Below are positions 25,171 to 33,706 of a stretch of 64,000 nt of DNA, one piece after another (position 1 is the first letter of the stretch; each line of letters opens with the position of its first letter). The notes beneath the pieces were generated by a model that saw nothing but the letters and a program-made list of their open reading frames with translations, was not told where the DNA came from and made no database searches. The DNA is from Octadecabacter sp. SW4. Lineage in GTDB: Bacteria > Pseudomonadota > Alphaproteobacteria > Rhodobacterales > Rhodobacteraceae. Location: contig NZ_CP042819.1 of the NCBI RefSeq assembly GCF_008065155.1, forward strand, positions 186,001 to 250,000, written 5' to 3'. A program made the position numbers and the translations under genes.

Positions 25171-28100
25171 GTGCAATTTAGTAAACTCAGGCTCAACGGC
25201 TTCAAAAGTTTTGTCGATCCCACCGATCTGATCATCGCTGATGGTCTGACCGGTGTCGTCGGTCCAAATGGCTGCGGCAAGTCGAACCTGCTCGAGGCGC
25301 TGCGCTGGGTTATGGGTGAAAACCGCCCCACCGCCATGCGTGGTGGCGGCATGGAGGATGTGATTTTCGCAGGCGCCGCGACCCGTCCGGCGCGCAACTT
25401 TGCCGAAGTGTCGCTGGTGATTGATAACACCGAACGGCTTGCCCCCGCCGGGTTCAACGACGCCGACAATCTGGAAATTATCCGCCGGATTACCCGCGAT
25501 GCGGGCAGCGCCTACAAGGTCGGCACCAAGGACGTGCGCGCGCGCGATGTGCAGATGCTGTTTGCCGATGCCTCGACCGGCGCGCATTCGCCCGCGCTGG
25601 TCCGGCAGGGCCAGATCGCCGAGCTGATCAATGCCAAACCCAAGGCGCGCCGCCGCATCCTCGAAGAAGCCGCCGGGATCAGCGGCCTTTACCAGCGCCG
25701 CCACGAGGCCGAACTGAAACTGAAAGGTGCCGAAACCAACCTGACCCGCGTTGACGATGTGATCGAACAGCTGGCCGCGCAATTGTCGCAACTGGCCCGT
25801 CAGGCCCGTCAGGCCAAACGCTACCGCGAGATCGGCGAGGCTCTGCGCAAATCCGAAGGCCTGTTGCTTTATCGGCGTTGGCGCGAGGCAGACGAGGCCC
25901 GCGCAGCCGCCGAGGACCAGTTGCGCGAACGCACCACAGCCGCTGCCGGTGCCGAAACCGCCGCCCGTCAGGCTGCCAAGGCCCGCGCCGCGTTCGAATC
26001 CGCCCTGCCGCCCCTGCGCGAGGAGGAAGCGATCGCCGCAGCCGTCCTGCAACGCCTGACCGTGCAGCGCGACACCCTGTCCGACCAGGAGGCCCGCGCC
26101 CTTGAAACCATCGAGACCCTCAAGGCGCGCATCGACCAGCTTGGTCGCGATATCGAGCGCGAGACGGGCTTGAACAAGGACGCGGGCGAAACCATTGAAC
26201 GGCTTGAGTGGGAAGCGCGCGAAATCGCCAAGGCGGGCGAGGGGCATGACAGCCGCCTGGACAAGGCCGCGACTGCGGCGCACGAGGCCGCCGGAATCCT
26301 GCAAGACCGCGAAACCGATCTGTCGCAACTGACCGAAGATGTGGCCCGTTTGGCCGCGCGCCACCAGTCGGCGCAACGCCTGTTGGATGACAGCCGCACC
26401 ACACTGGAGAAAAGCGAGGCCGAGGCCGCGCGCGCCAAGACCCAACAAGCCGAAGCCCAAGCGGCGCTGACACGGGCCGAGGCTGATTTCACCGCCGCCG
26501 GGGCAGAAGAAGCCGCCGCCGTTGCCACCGCCGCCCGCGCCGACGAAGCATTGGCTGCCGCCGAAGCCGCGCGCGCTGAAACCCAGACCCGCGAATCCGA
26601 TGCCCGCGTGCAGCGCGCCGAGGCCGAAGGCGAAGCCAACGCCCTGCGCGCCGAAGTGTCGGGACTGGCCCGTTTGGTCGAACGTGACACCGCCGAGGGC
26701 GGGCAAATCCTGGATCAATTGCGCGTCGAGGGCGGCTATGAAAAGGCGCTGGGCGCCGCATTGGCCGATGATCTGCGCGCGCCCGCGATCGGGCCCAACG
26801 ACAAATCAGGCTGGGCGGTCTTGCCCGGCTATGCCACCCCGCAAACCCTGCCTGACGGCGTGCTTGCGCTGACGAATTATGTGTCGGTGCCGGATGTTCT
26901 GGTGCGCCGCATGGGGCAGGTCGGTTTGGTGGATGCCGCTGACGGCGCGCGCCTTCAGGCGGATCTGAAACCGGGGCAGCGCCTTGTCAGCGTCGCGGGC
27001 GATCTGTGGCGCTGGGACGGGTTTCGCGCCGGGGCCGAAGATGCGCCATCGGCAGCTGCCCTGCGCCTGCAACAGCTGAACCGTCTTGTGGAACTCAAGC
27101 GTGACCTGGAAGACGCCAATGCCCGCGCCCAGGGCGCCGCGCAGGCGCATGATGCCCTGACCGCGCGCATGGCCGATCTGACCGCCGCTGATCAGGCCGC
27201 CCGTCAGGCGCGCCGCGATGCCGACCGTCTGGTCGCGGATGCCAATCGCGCCCTGAGCCGTGCCGAGGCCGATCGCAACCTGTCGGCGGGCAAGCTGGAA
27301 AGCAACGGTCTGGCCGTGACCCGCCACGAAGAAGAAGCGATGAACGCGCGCAAATCTTTGGCCGAGGCCGAGAAGGCAGCCCGCGATCTGGGCGATCTTG
27401 ATGCCGCCCGCGCCAGCGTCGAAGACGTGAAAATGACCGTTGAGGCTGCGCGCATCACTATGATGTCGCGCCGCAGCGCCCATGACGAACTGCGCCGCGA
27501 GGGCGATGCCCGCCTCAAGCGCAGTCAGGAAATCACCAAGGAAGTCAGCGGTTGGAAGCACCGCCTTGAAACGGCCAACAAACGCACCGCCGAACTGGCT
27601 GAACGCCGCGACGCCTCGGAGATTGAACTGAAAGAGGCCACCGCCGCTCCCGAAGAAATCGCCGCCAAACGTGCCGAACTTTCCGATGCGATTGACGAGG
27701 CCGAAAACCGCCGCAAGCAGGCGGCCGACAAACTTGCCGAGGCCGAAAATACCCTGCGCGACACCGCGCTGGCCGAACGCGAAGCCGAGCGCACGGCATC
27801 AGAGTCCCGCGAGGCCCGCGCCCGCAGCGAAGCGCGCGCCGACGCCGCCCGCGAAACTGTGGCTTACGCCGCCGAACGGATCATGGAGGCGCAAGAGGTT
27901 ACGCCTGACAAGCTGCTGGAAACGCTGGACGTCGACCCCGAGAAGATGCCCGCCTCTGATGTGATCGAAGGTCAGGTGAACGCCTACAAGCGACAGCGCG
28001 ATGCCCTTGGGGCCGTCAATCTGCGCGCCGAGGAAGACAGCGTGGACGTGCAGAACGAACACGACAGTCTGGTCAAGGAAAAGACCGATCTTGAGGACGC

Positions 28101-28626
28101 GATCCGCGCCCTGCGCACCGGTATTGCCAACCTTAACCGTGAAGGGCGCGAACGTCTGCTGACCGCCTTTGAACAGGTCAACGAAAGCTTCGGCCTGCTG
28201 TTCACCCACCTTTTTGGCGGTGGCGAGGCCAAGCTGGTGCTGGTCGAAAGCGATGATCCGCTGGACGCGGGCCTCGAAATCCTCTGCCAGCCGCCGGGCA
28301 AGAAACTCAGCACCCTGTCGCTGCTGTCAGGGGGCGAACAGACCCTCACCGCGATGGCGCTGATCTTTGCGGTCTTTCTTGCCAACCCCGCGCCGATCTG
28401 TGTGCTTGACGAGGTCGACGCACCTTTGGACGACGCCAACGTGACCCGTTTCTGCGACCTTCTGGATGAAATGACCCGCCGCACCGATACGCGGTTCCTG
28501 ATCATCACCCACCACGCCGTCACCATGTCGCGGATGGATCGCCTGTTTGGCGTGACCATGGGTGAACAGGGCGTCAGCCAGTTGGTCAGCGTTGACCTCA
28601 AGAAAGCCGCCGCAATGGTCGCGTGA
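25171..28626 (+). CDS. smc: Chromosome segregation protein SMC
   Basis: The 1151-residue structural-maintenance-of-chromosomes ATPase organises and segregates the chromosome with ScpA and ScpB. The N-terminal head has Walker A GPNGCGKSN at 31-39, and the C-terminal head has the signature LLSGGEQTLTAMAL near 1050 and Walker B ICVLDEVDAPLDD near 1080. Two long Ala/Glu/Arg-rich coiled coils flank a hinge at about residues 500-640. The start is GTG (MQFSKLRLNGFKSFVDP). Length is normal. A DnaA-box match and a dispersed repeat lie upstream; no scp gene is adjacent. The neighbouring cobalamin genes on both sides are on the opposite strand. Confidence 0.97.
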   Translation: MQFSKLRLNGFKSFVDPTDLIIADGLTGVVGPNGCGKSNLLEALRWVMGENRPTAMRGGGMEDVIFAGAATRPARNFAEVSLVIDNTERLAPAGFNDADNLEIIRRITRDAGSAYKVGTKDVRARDVQMLFADASTGAHSPALVRQGQIAELINAKPKARRRILEEAAGISGLYQRRHEAELKLKGAETNLTRVDDVIEQLAAQLSQLARQARQAKRYREIGEALRKSEGLLLYRRWREADEARAAAEDQLRERTTAAAGAETAARQAAKARAAFESALPPLREEEAIAAAVLQRLTVQRDTLSDQEARALETIETLKARIDQLGRDIERETGLNKDAGETIERLEWEAREIAKAGEGHDSRLDKAATAAHEAAGILQDRETDLSQLTEDVARLAARHQSAQRLLDDSRTTLEKSEAEAARAKTQQAEAQAALTRAEADFTAAGAEEAAAVATAARADEALAAAEAARAETQTRESDARVQRAEAEGEANALRAEVSGLARLVERDTAEGGQILDQLRVEGGYEKALGAALADDLRAPAIGPNDKSGWAVLPGYATPQTLPDGVLALTNYVSVPDVLVRRMGQVGLVDAADGARLQADLKPGQRLVSVAGDLWRWDGFRAGAEDAPSAAALRLQQLNRLVELKRDLEDANARAQGAAQAHDALTARMADLTAADQAARQARRDADRLVADANRALSRAEADRNLSAGKLESNGLAVTRHEEEAMNARKSLAEAEKAARDLGDLDAARASVEDVKMTVEAARITMMSRRSAHDELRREGDARLKRSQEITKEVSGWKHRLETANKRTAELAERRDASEIELKEATAAPEEIAAKRAELSDAIDEAENRRKQAADKLAEAENTLRDTALAEREAERTASESREARARSEARADAARETVAYAAERIMEAQEVTPDKLLETLDVDPEKMPASDVIEGQVNAYKRQRDALGAVNLRAEEDSVDVQNEHDSLVKEKTDLEDAIRALRTGIANLNREGRERLLTAFEQVNESFGLLFTHLFGGGEAKLVLVESDDPLDAGLEILCQPPGKKLSTLSLLSGGEQTLTAMALIFAVFLANPAPICVLDEVDAPLDDANVTRFCDLLDEMTRRTDTRFLIITHHAVTMSRMDRLFGVTMGEQGVSQLVSVDLKKAAAMVA

Positions 28627-28666
28627 CGGCTTTCGCCTGCCCGCGTAACACTCTAGTGGGGGCGGC

Positions 28667-29443
28667 ATGCAGCTGATCATCCACACCCACCTTGACTACA
28701 TGTTCGCCGACAAGACCGATGTGCTTTTGCAGATCGAGGCGGCGCAGACCCGCGACCAGACCGTCAACGACCCCACGCTGATGATCACCCCCGTCGATCA
28801 TTTTCGTCGCGTTCCAGCCGAGGAAGGCATCGGCGAACGCAGTTGGACCCGCGTGCAGGGACATGTGACATGTGACTACCGCGCGACCGTGACCATCACG
28901 CGCAAAGCGGTCGAGATGGCAACACTGGCAGCCACCCCGCTGCACGACCTGCCACCTGAAACCCTGCGGTATCTGATGGGGTCGCGCTATTGTCCGGCGG
29001 ATGATTTTCAGGCCTTTGTGGATGCGGATTTCGGCGACCTGACGGGCGGCGCGCGGATCGTGGCAATGCGCGACTGGATCGAAGATGCCTTTACCTACGA
29101 TCCCGGTGCCAGCACCGCGCAGACCACCGCAATGGACAGCTTCGTGCATCGCCACGGGATATGCCGCGACTATGCGCATGTGCTGATCGCGCTGGCCCGT
29201 GCCGCCGCGATCCCGGCACGCATCGCCAGTGTCTATGCGCCCACGGTCACACCGCCCGATTTTCACGCCGTGGTCGAAGTGTTCCTTGACGGTGGCTGGC
29301 ACCTTGTTGACCCGACAGGCATGGCGGCAGCCGGCGAAATGGCTCTCATCGGCGTGGGGCGCGATGCGGCGGATGTCGCATTCCTGACAAGCTGGGGCAG
29401 CGCACAGATGCTGGCGCAGTCGGTCAGTGTTACCAAAGGCTGA
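28667..29443 (+). CDS. Transglutaminase-like domain protein
   Basis: The 258-residue cytoplasmic protein has an N-terminal beta-rich part and a papain-like transglutaminase core. The catalytic triad is visible as Cys166 in HGICRDYAH, His200 in PDFHAVVEV and Asp215 in HLVDPTGMA. Bacterial members usually act as cysteine proteases or in peptide cross-linking or modification, and the substrate here is unknown. It follows smc by 40 bases and overlaps the convergent cobD by 14 bases, so it is probably co-transcribed with smc or from a nearby promoter. Confidence 0.85.
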   Translation: MQLIIHTHLDYMFADKTDVLLQIEAAQTRDQTVNDPTLMITPVDHFRRVPAEEGIGERSWTRVQGHVTCDYRATVTITRKAVEMATLAATPLHDLPPETLRYLMGSRYCPADDFQAFVDADFGDLTGGARIVAMRDWIEDAFTYDPGASTAQTTAMDSFVHRHGICRDYAHVLIALARAAAIPARIASVYAPTVTPPDFHAVVEVFLDGGWHLVDPTGMAAAGEMALIGVGRDAADVAFLTSWGSAQMLAQSVSVTKG

Positions 29444-30362
29444 ACACGGTCATTACCACCCGCCCGACCAGCCCGATAGCCACTACCAAGGTCAAGGCCA
29501 TGCCCCAGGAAATCCACAATACGCGGATCGCGGCGGCAATGTCATCCGCACCCAGATCGCGTTTGCCATCCGCGTTCACAAAGGCATAATCCGTCATCAC
29601 GCCACCGTAACGGCGCGGGCCGGACAGGGCGATCTGCAAGCCATAGGCCATCGCCGCCTCGGGCCATCCCGCATTGGGCGAACGGTGCAGTTTCGCATCG
29701 CGGCGCACGGGGGCCAGGCGCGCGCCGGGGCAGGCCAATCCGATGATCACCGCCGTCACCCGCGCTGGAATCCAGTTCAGCAGATCGTCAAACCGCGCCG
29801 CCGCCCAGCCGAATTTTTCATGCCGCGGGGTGCGATAGCCAATCATGCTGTCGGCGGTGTTGGTGATCTTGTAGATCAGCAATGCGGGCAACCCGCCAAT
29901 CAGAAACCAAAAGGCGGGCGCAATCACACCGTCGCTGAAATTCTCGGCCGCGCTTTCAATCGCGGAGCGGGCGACATCGCTTTCGTCCATCTGCCCTGTG
30001 TCGCGGCTGACGATCATCGCCACGGCGCGCCGTCCGTCATCCAGCGAGCTGCGCAAACCCTCCTGCACCGCTTTCACATGTTCGACCAAGGACTTTTGCG
30101 CCAGCAACACCGCGCCGATCAGCAGGTCGATCCATCGCCCCGGCAACAGCGCCAAGGCCCAGCCAAGCAGCCCCGCGCCAATCACAAGCGCTGCAAATGC
30201 AATCAGACCCTCCAACCGGCTGTCGCGCGTGTTGAACCGCTGATCCAGCCAGCCCACCGCGCGGCCCATCATCACCGCCGGATGCGCTACCTGCGACCAC
30301 AGCCAGCGCGGCTCTCCCAGCCATGCATCAAGGCACATCGCAAAGAACAGCGCCATCGCCAT
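29430..30362 (-). CDS. cobD: Adenosylcobinamide-phosphate synthase CobD/CbiB
   Basis: The 310-residue inner-membrane enzyme attaches (R)-1-amino-2-propanol phosphate to adenosylcobyric acid. Family motifs include LDAWLGEPRWLWSQVAHP near the N-terminus, ESAAENFSDGVIAPAFWFL near residue 140 and KITNTADSMIGYRTPRHEKF near 165. The hydrophobic segments spread over the length fit CbiB. Its ATG is one base after the cobC stop, so cobC and cobD are coupled; CobC makes the linker used here. Confidence 0.94.
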   Translation of the reverse strand: MAMALFFAMCLDAWLGEPRWLWSQVAHPAVMMGRAVGWLDQRFNTRDSRLEGLIAFAALVIGAGLLGWALALLPGRWIDLLIGAVLLAQKSLVEHVKAVQEGLRSSLDDGRRAVAMIVSRDTGQMDESDVARSAIESAAENFSDGVIAPAFWFLIGGLPALLIYKITNTADSMIGYRTPRHEKFGWAAARFDDLLNWIPARVTAVIIGLACPGARLAPVRRDAKLHRSPNAGWPEAAMAYGLQIALSGPRRYGGVMTDYAFVNADGKRDLGADDIAAAIRVLWISWGMALTLVVAIGLVGRVVMTVFSLW

Positions 30363-30363
30363 G

Positions 30364-31308
30364 TCAGACGCCCGCTACGGCATCGGCGACCTGCGTCCAC
30401 CTGTCAGGGTGCGGCAAGCCAAGGCGCACCCACGTCTTGGAATACGGAAAAATGCGCGACCAGACGTGGTGCCGCGCAAGGTGATCCTGCCAGCGCACCG
30501 CGTCATCGACTTCATACAAGCGAAACAGCGTCGTGCCGCCAACGACCTGCGCGCCAGCGCCCGTCAGCAAAGCATCCAGCCGGTCCGCATCCGCGGCCAA
30601 CCGCCCGCGGGTTTCTTCGGCCCAGGCCTGATCCGCCAGCGCCCGCGCACCAATGTCCAGCGCGGGGCCAGACACGGACCACGGCCCCATCAGATCGCGC
30701 AGGGGCGCAAGCGTGTCAGGTTGCCCGATCGCAAAGCCAAGCCGCAGGCCCGCAAGCCCCCAAAATTTGCCAAAACTCTTGAGGACCACAACCCCGCCGC
30801 CCGTGGTTTCCGTCACCAAAGACTGGTCCGGGGCAACATCGCAAAAACTCTCGTCGATCACAGTCGGGCCATCGATGTCGGCGGCACGCCACATGCGACC
30901 GTCAGGATTGTTGGGGTGCACAACAGTCGTGACCGCCGCCGCGCCGTGTTCCTGCACAGACCAGCCTTGGGCGCGAAACGCGGCCGCGTGTTCGTTATAG
31001 GTTGGCGCCGGAATCGTCGCGGTATCCCCGGCAAATACCGACGGGAGGCGGGCGATCAGTGCAGACGCCCCATGCGCTGCAATTATATCGGCCCCCCGCG
31101 GCACATTCCAAAAGCTTCGCGCAGCATCCAGCAAACGGTGCATTGCCTCGGTGTCGGGCAATGCAGTCCACGCCTGCGCACCGATTCCTCCGACCGGATA
31201 GGGCACCGGGTTGATTCCGGTGGACAGATCAATCCAATCAGCGCGCGCCCCGCCATAGCGCGCAATCGCGGCGTCCAACCCGCCGCCGTGGTCGCGCGCT
31301 TGTGTCAT
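30364..31308 (-). CDS. cobC: CobC, PLP-dependent threonine-phosphate decarboxylase-like
   Basis: The 314-residue aminotransferase-fold enzyme makes the aminopropanol phosphate linker of cobalamin. It starts with LSTGINPVPYP typical of CobC, has PTYNEHAAAF near residue 105, the substrate- and PLP-contacting HPNNPDGR near 134 and the Schiff-base lysine in VLKSFGKFWGLAGLRLGF near 180. The ATG overlaps the stop of the upstream DUF1636 gene (ATGA), and cobD follows at one base. Confidence 0.92.
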   Translation of the reverse strand: MTQARDHGGGLDAAIARYGGARADWIDLSTGINPVPYPVGGIGAQAWTALPDTEAMHRLLDAARSFWNVPRGADIIAAHGASALIARLPSVFAGDTATIPAPTYNEHAAAFRAQGWSVQEHGAAAVTTVVHPNNPDGRMWRAADIDGPTVIDESFCDVAPDQSLVTETTGGGVVVLKSFGKFWGLAGLRLGFAIGQPDTLAPLRDLMGPWSVSGPALDIGARALADQAWAEETRGRLAADADRLDALLTGAGAQVVGGTTLFRLYEVDDAVRWQDHLARHHVWSRIFPYSKTWVRLGLPHPDRWTQVADAVAGV

Positions 31309-31667
31309 TCAGGAACGGGGGTGTGGCGGCTGACAAAATGACCCTTCACGCCCTGGGGCCACTCACGAAACGGCACCTGCCCCGTGGGGCTGGCGGCATG
31401 CATCTGCGCGTAGTCGACAATCGCCTGCGCATCTTCGGCAGAGGCCGCGAATTTGCCAAGGGAATAGCCGATCTTGCCCGCCCCCTGGACGATGATGTTG
31501 CACGCCCTTTCGCAGCCCATCGTGCATGAAACGCGGCGCGCGGCCACGTCACCGCCCGCGCGGTCCTCGATCAATGCGGCCAAAGCCTCGCCATCGGTCT
31601 GTTCCATGGCGGTGTCTTCCCAGCCAGGCGCTTTGCAGGTGTCGCAGATGGTGATCCAGGTGGTCAT
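31305..31667 (-). CDS. DUF1636 protein, second copy
   Basis: The 120-residue protein has cysteines at C8, C11, C48, C52 and C56, the first four in a pattern similar to the copy at 23475, with the extra one in CERAC. The function is unproven; the family is cobalamin-linked and ferredoxin-like. The ATG at 31667 follows GGAGG and the frame opens further upstream without support. It is the first gene of the DUF1636-cobC-cobD unit. The two copies share only the N-terminal and cysteine pattern, so they are old paralogues. Confidence 0.85.
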   Translation of the reverse strand: MTTWITICDTCKAPGWEDTAMEQTDGEALAALIEDRAGGDVAARRVSCTMGCERACNIIVQGAGKIGYSLGKFAASAEDAQAIVDYAQMHAASPTGQVPFREWPQGVKGHFVSRHTPVPE

Positions 31668-31858
31668 GGGTTTTGCGCCTCCGATTTTAGCGTTTTGATA
31701 AACATTCGGCGGATTTCCGCAAGGGGCGCGGCTGTTTCCTGCCATTTGGTAATAGGTGGGGGCGTGTTTTAACCCTTCGTTAACCTTCAACGGGCAATCC
31801 GGTTGGGCGATGGATGCGCAGGCACGTGACATGCGCTGAAAGTGAACTGGGGTAAGCT

Positions 31859-32218
31859 ATGGATGTTCTGATCGTTGAAAATAAAGGCCCGCTTGGGCAG
31901 CTTTGGGCGGATCACCTGCGGCGGCACGGCGGGCGTGTGAAACTTGTGGCGACATCTGATGACGCGATCATGGCCATCTCCGATCAGACATTCGAGGTAA
32001 TCGTCGTCAATCTTGAACAGGCACATGATGCCATCTCGGTGTCGGACTTTGCGCAATACCGCCAGCCCGACACGCAAGTGATGTTTGTTACCGACACCTC
32101 ATTCTTTTCGGATGGGTCAATTTTTACGCTGGCCTCCAACGCCTGCACACTGGTGCCCAGCACAACGCCGCCCGAAGACATTGCCGCGATGGTCGAACAC
32201 TACGCCGTTCACCATTAA
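31859..32218 (+). CDS. Receiver-like protein lacking the phosphoacceptor Asp
   Basis: The 119-residue single-domain protein has the CheY-like alternation: MDVLIVENKGPLGQLWADHL, FEVIVVNLEQ at the end of strand three, VMFVTDTSFF at strand four and CTLVPSTTPPEDIAAMV. The residue that should be the phosphorylated Asp is Asn51 and the acidic pocket has a single Glu7, so ordinary phosphorylation is not expected. It may be a phosphorylation-independent signalling or protein-binding module. It is divergent from the DUF1636 operon and its stop overlaps the convergent transferase. Confidence 0.7.
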   Translation: MDVLIVENKGPLGQLWADHLRRHGGRVKLVATSDDAIMAISDQTFEVIVVNLEQAHDAISVSDFAQYRQPDTQVMFVTDTSFFSDGSIFTLASNACTLVPSTTPPEDIAAMVEHYAVHH

Positions 32219-33189
32219 CCACGCCCATGCGGCGCGTCGTAATCCAGCACCGGATTAATCGGAACGATCCGGTAGGGGTTAATCGTCTCGTGGCTGTAGT
32301 GATAGTGATGCACGATATGATCCATCTTCACGGTCTGCGCGATCCCCTCCATCTGATATAGTTCACGCGTGAAGGCCCAAAGGTTCGGATAATCGACGAT
32401 CCGCTTGCGGTTACATTTGAAATGCAGGTGATAGACCGGATCAAAGCGGATCAGGGTGGTCCACAAGCGCCAGTCAGCCTCGGTCAACCGATCCCCCATC
32501 AGATAACGGCTCTGCGACAGGCGGTCCTCAAGCCAGTCCAGACTGTCGAACAAGGGCATCACACCCGCCTCATAGGCCTCTTGCGTGGTGGCAAAGCCCG
32601 CCTTGTAAACGCCGTTGTTGACAGTGTTGTAAATCCGGTCGTTGACGGGTTCAATCGCATCGCGCAAGGCGACGGGCCAATAGTCATCCGCGTTGCCCGT
32701 GATACCGTCAAAGGCGGAGTTGAACATGCGGATGATCTCGGAGCTTTCGTTGCTGACAATCGTTTCGCGCAGCTTGTCCCACAGGATCGGCACCGTGACG
32801 CGTCCCGATATCTTTGGGTCAGCCTTCAGATATATGTCACGCGCGAACGGCAGCCCATAAAGGGTGTCCCCGGTGGCATCCGCGAAATCGGTCTCAAAGG
32901 TCCAGCCATCACTCAGCATGTGCGGATGGACCACCGAGACGGAAATGTGGTCCTCCAACCCCTTGAGCGCGCGAAACACCAAGGTGCGATGCGCCCAAGG
33001 GCAGGCATAGGACACATACAAATGATAGCGCCCGCTTTGCGCCTCGAACCCGTCCTCGCCGCTTGGCCCCGCAGCGCCATCGGTCGTGATCCAGTTGCGA
33101 AACTTCGCGGTCGAGCGTTTGAAAGCGCCGCCCGTGGATGTCGTATCATACCAAACGTCCTGCCAGACGCCGTCAACAAGTTGGCCCAT
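32215..33189 (-). CDS. Glutathionyl-hydroquinone reductase (xi-class GST)
   Basis: The 324-residue cytoplasmic enzyme belongs to the YqjG/ECM4 group. The catalytic cysteine is Cys63 in YACPWAHRTLVF. A thioredoxin-like N-terminal domain carries a long insertion, and a helical GST C-terminal domain contains the family stretch around RLTEADWRLWTTLIRFDPVY near residue 240. These enzymes reduce glutathionyl-hydroquinones. The gene is divergent from the DUF6732-cbiX operon and convergent with the receiver-like gene. It has no evident link to cobalamin. Confidence 0.92.
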   Translation of the reverse strand: MGQLVDGVWQDVWYDTTSTGGAFKRSTAKFRNWITTDGAAGPSGEDGFEAQSGRYHLYVSYACPWAHRTLVFRALKGLEDHISVSVVHPHMLSDGWTFETDFADATGDTLYGLPFARDIYLKADPKISGRVTVPILWDKLRETIVSNESSEIIRMFNSAFDGITGNADDYWPVALRDAIEPVNDRIYNTVNNGVYKAGFATTQEAYEAGVMPLFDSLDWLEDRLSQSRYLMGDRLTEADWRLWTTLIRFDPVYHLHFKCNRKRIVDYPNLWAFTRELYQMEGIAQTVKMDHIVHHYHYSHETINPYRIVPINPVLDYDAPHGRG

Positions 33190-33375
33190 GTTCCCCTCCG
33201 ATACCTGTTACGTCTGACCTAACGCGCGCGCGGGCGGGCGCAACCCCGCTTCCCGCGCATGGCCCCTGCGCCAACGCACAGTGGCGGCACAGTCGGTTTC
33301 GACCTCTCCCTCGCCGCTTATCCATTTGCGAGTCACCGGCCCACCGCCTATACCCCTTCTCAGACGAAGCCCCAG

Positions 33376-33464
33376 TGGCCAGAGAGGTTGGTGGCGCAAG
33401 GTTGACCCAAAACGGGAACCGGACCGCTGCATCGTCAACGACTGCACCTGCGGTCCTCTGGCCA
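33376..33464 (+). ncRNA. Candidate structured 5' leader RNA
   Basis: A perfect 9-bp closing stem (TGGCCAGAG with CTCTGGCCA) encloses a strong hairpin: GGACCGC pairs with GCGGTCC, then TGCA with TGCA and TCGT with ACGA around a CA loop, with a 3-base and a 1-base bulge on the right side. A 35-base linker with GTTGGTGGCGCAAGG precedes the hairpin. It ends 23 bases before the DUF6732-cbiX-cob operon. It lacks the B12 riboswitch core, and I do not recognise the class. Confidence 0.4.
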
Positions 33465-33487
33465 TTATACGACACGAGGACAGCAAG

Positions 33488-33706
33488 ATGCGCACAACCC
33501 TTACCCTGATCGCGATGCTTTTCGCCACATCCGCCGCCGCCGACCCGGGGCATATCGCCGATGTCGCGGGCCATAATCATTGGGTCGCAGGGGCGGCTGT
33601 GGGCGTTGCCGTGCTGGTCGGACTTTGGGGTGCATTGAAAGGGCGCGGCGGCAAAGAAACCTCTGCCGACACCGAGGACGAGCCCGAAGAGGAAGCAACC
33701 GCATGA
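33488..33706 (+). CDS. Small membrane protein, DUF6732-like, first gene of cob operon
   Basis: The 72-residue protein has an N-terminal signal of about 18 residues (MRTTLTLIAMLFATSAAA), a GHIADVAGHNHW histidine segment, one transmembrane helix (VAGAAVGVAVLVGLWGAL) and an acidic tail. The pattern matches small proteins I know as DUF6732 in Rhodobacterales cobalamin loci. The histidines facing the periplasm could bind cobalt, which is inference. The stop overlaps the cbiX start as ATGA. A structured leader lies just upstream. Confidence 0.7.
   Translation: MRTTLTLIAMLFATSAAADPGHIADVAGHNHWVAGAAVGVAVLVGLWGALKGRGGKETSADTEDEPEEEATA

Noticed and set aside
24943-26718. 591-codon minus-strand frame opposite smc
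   Set aside because: Gly/Ala/Leu-rich shadow of the smc coiled coil; smc is complete on the other strand.
29427-31341. Long plus-strand frames opposite cobD and cobC
   Set aside because: Arg/His/Pro-rich composition and no motifs; both minus-strand genes have all family motifs.
33279-33379. Two GCCACTG heptamers on the minus strand (33279-33285 and 33373-33379), resembling part of a B12 riboswitch
   Set aside because: The CCCCGC-ACTGT core and the terminal AGCCAGGAGACCTGCC box are missing, spacing is wrong, and the downstream minus-strand gene is a glutathione transferase.
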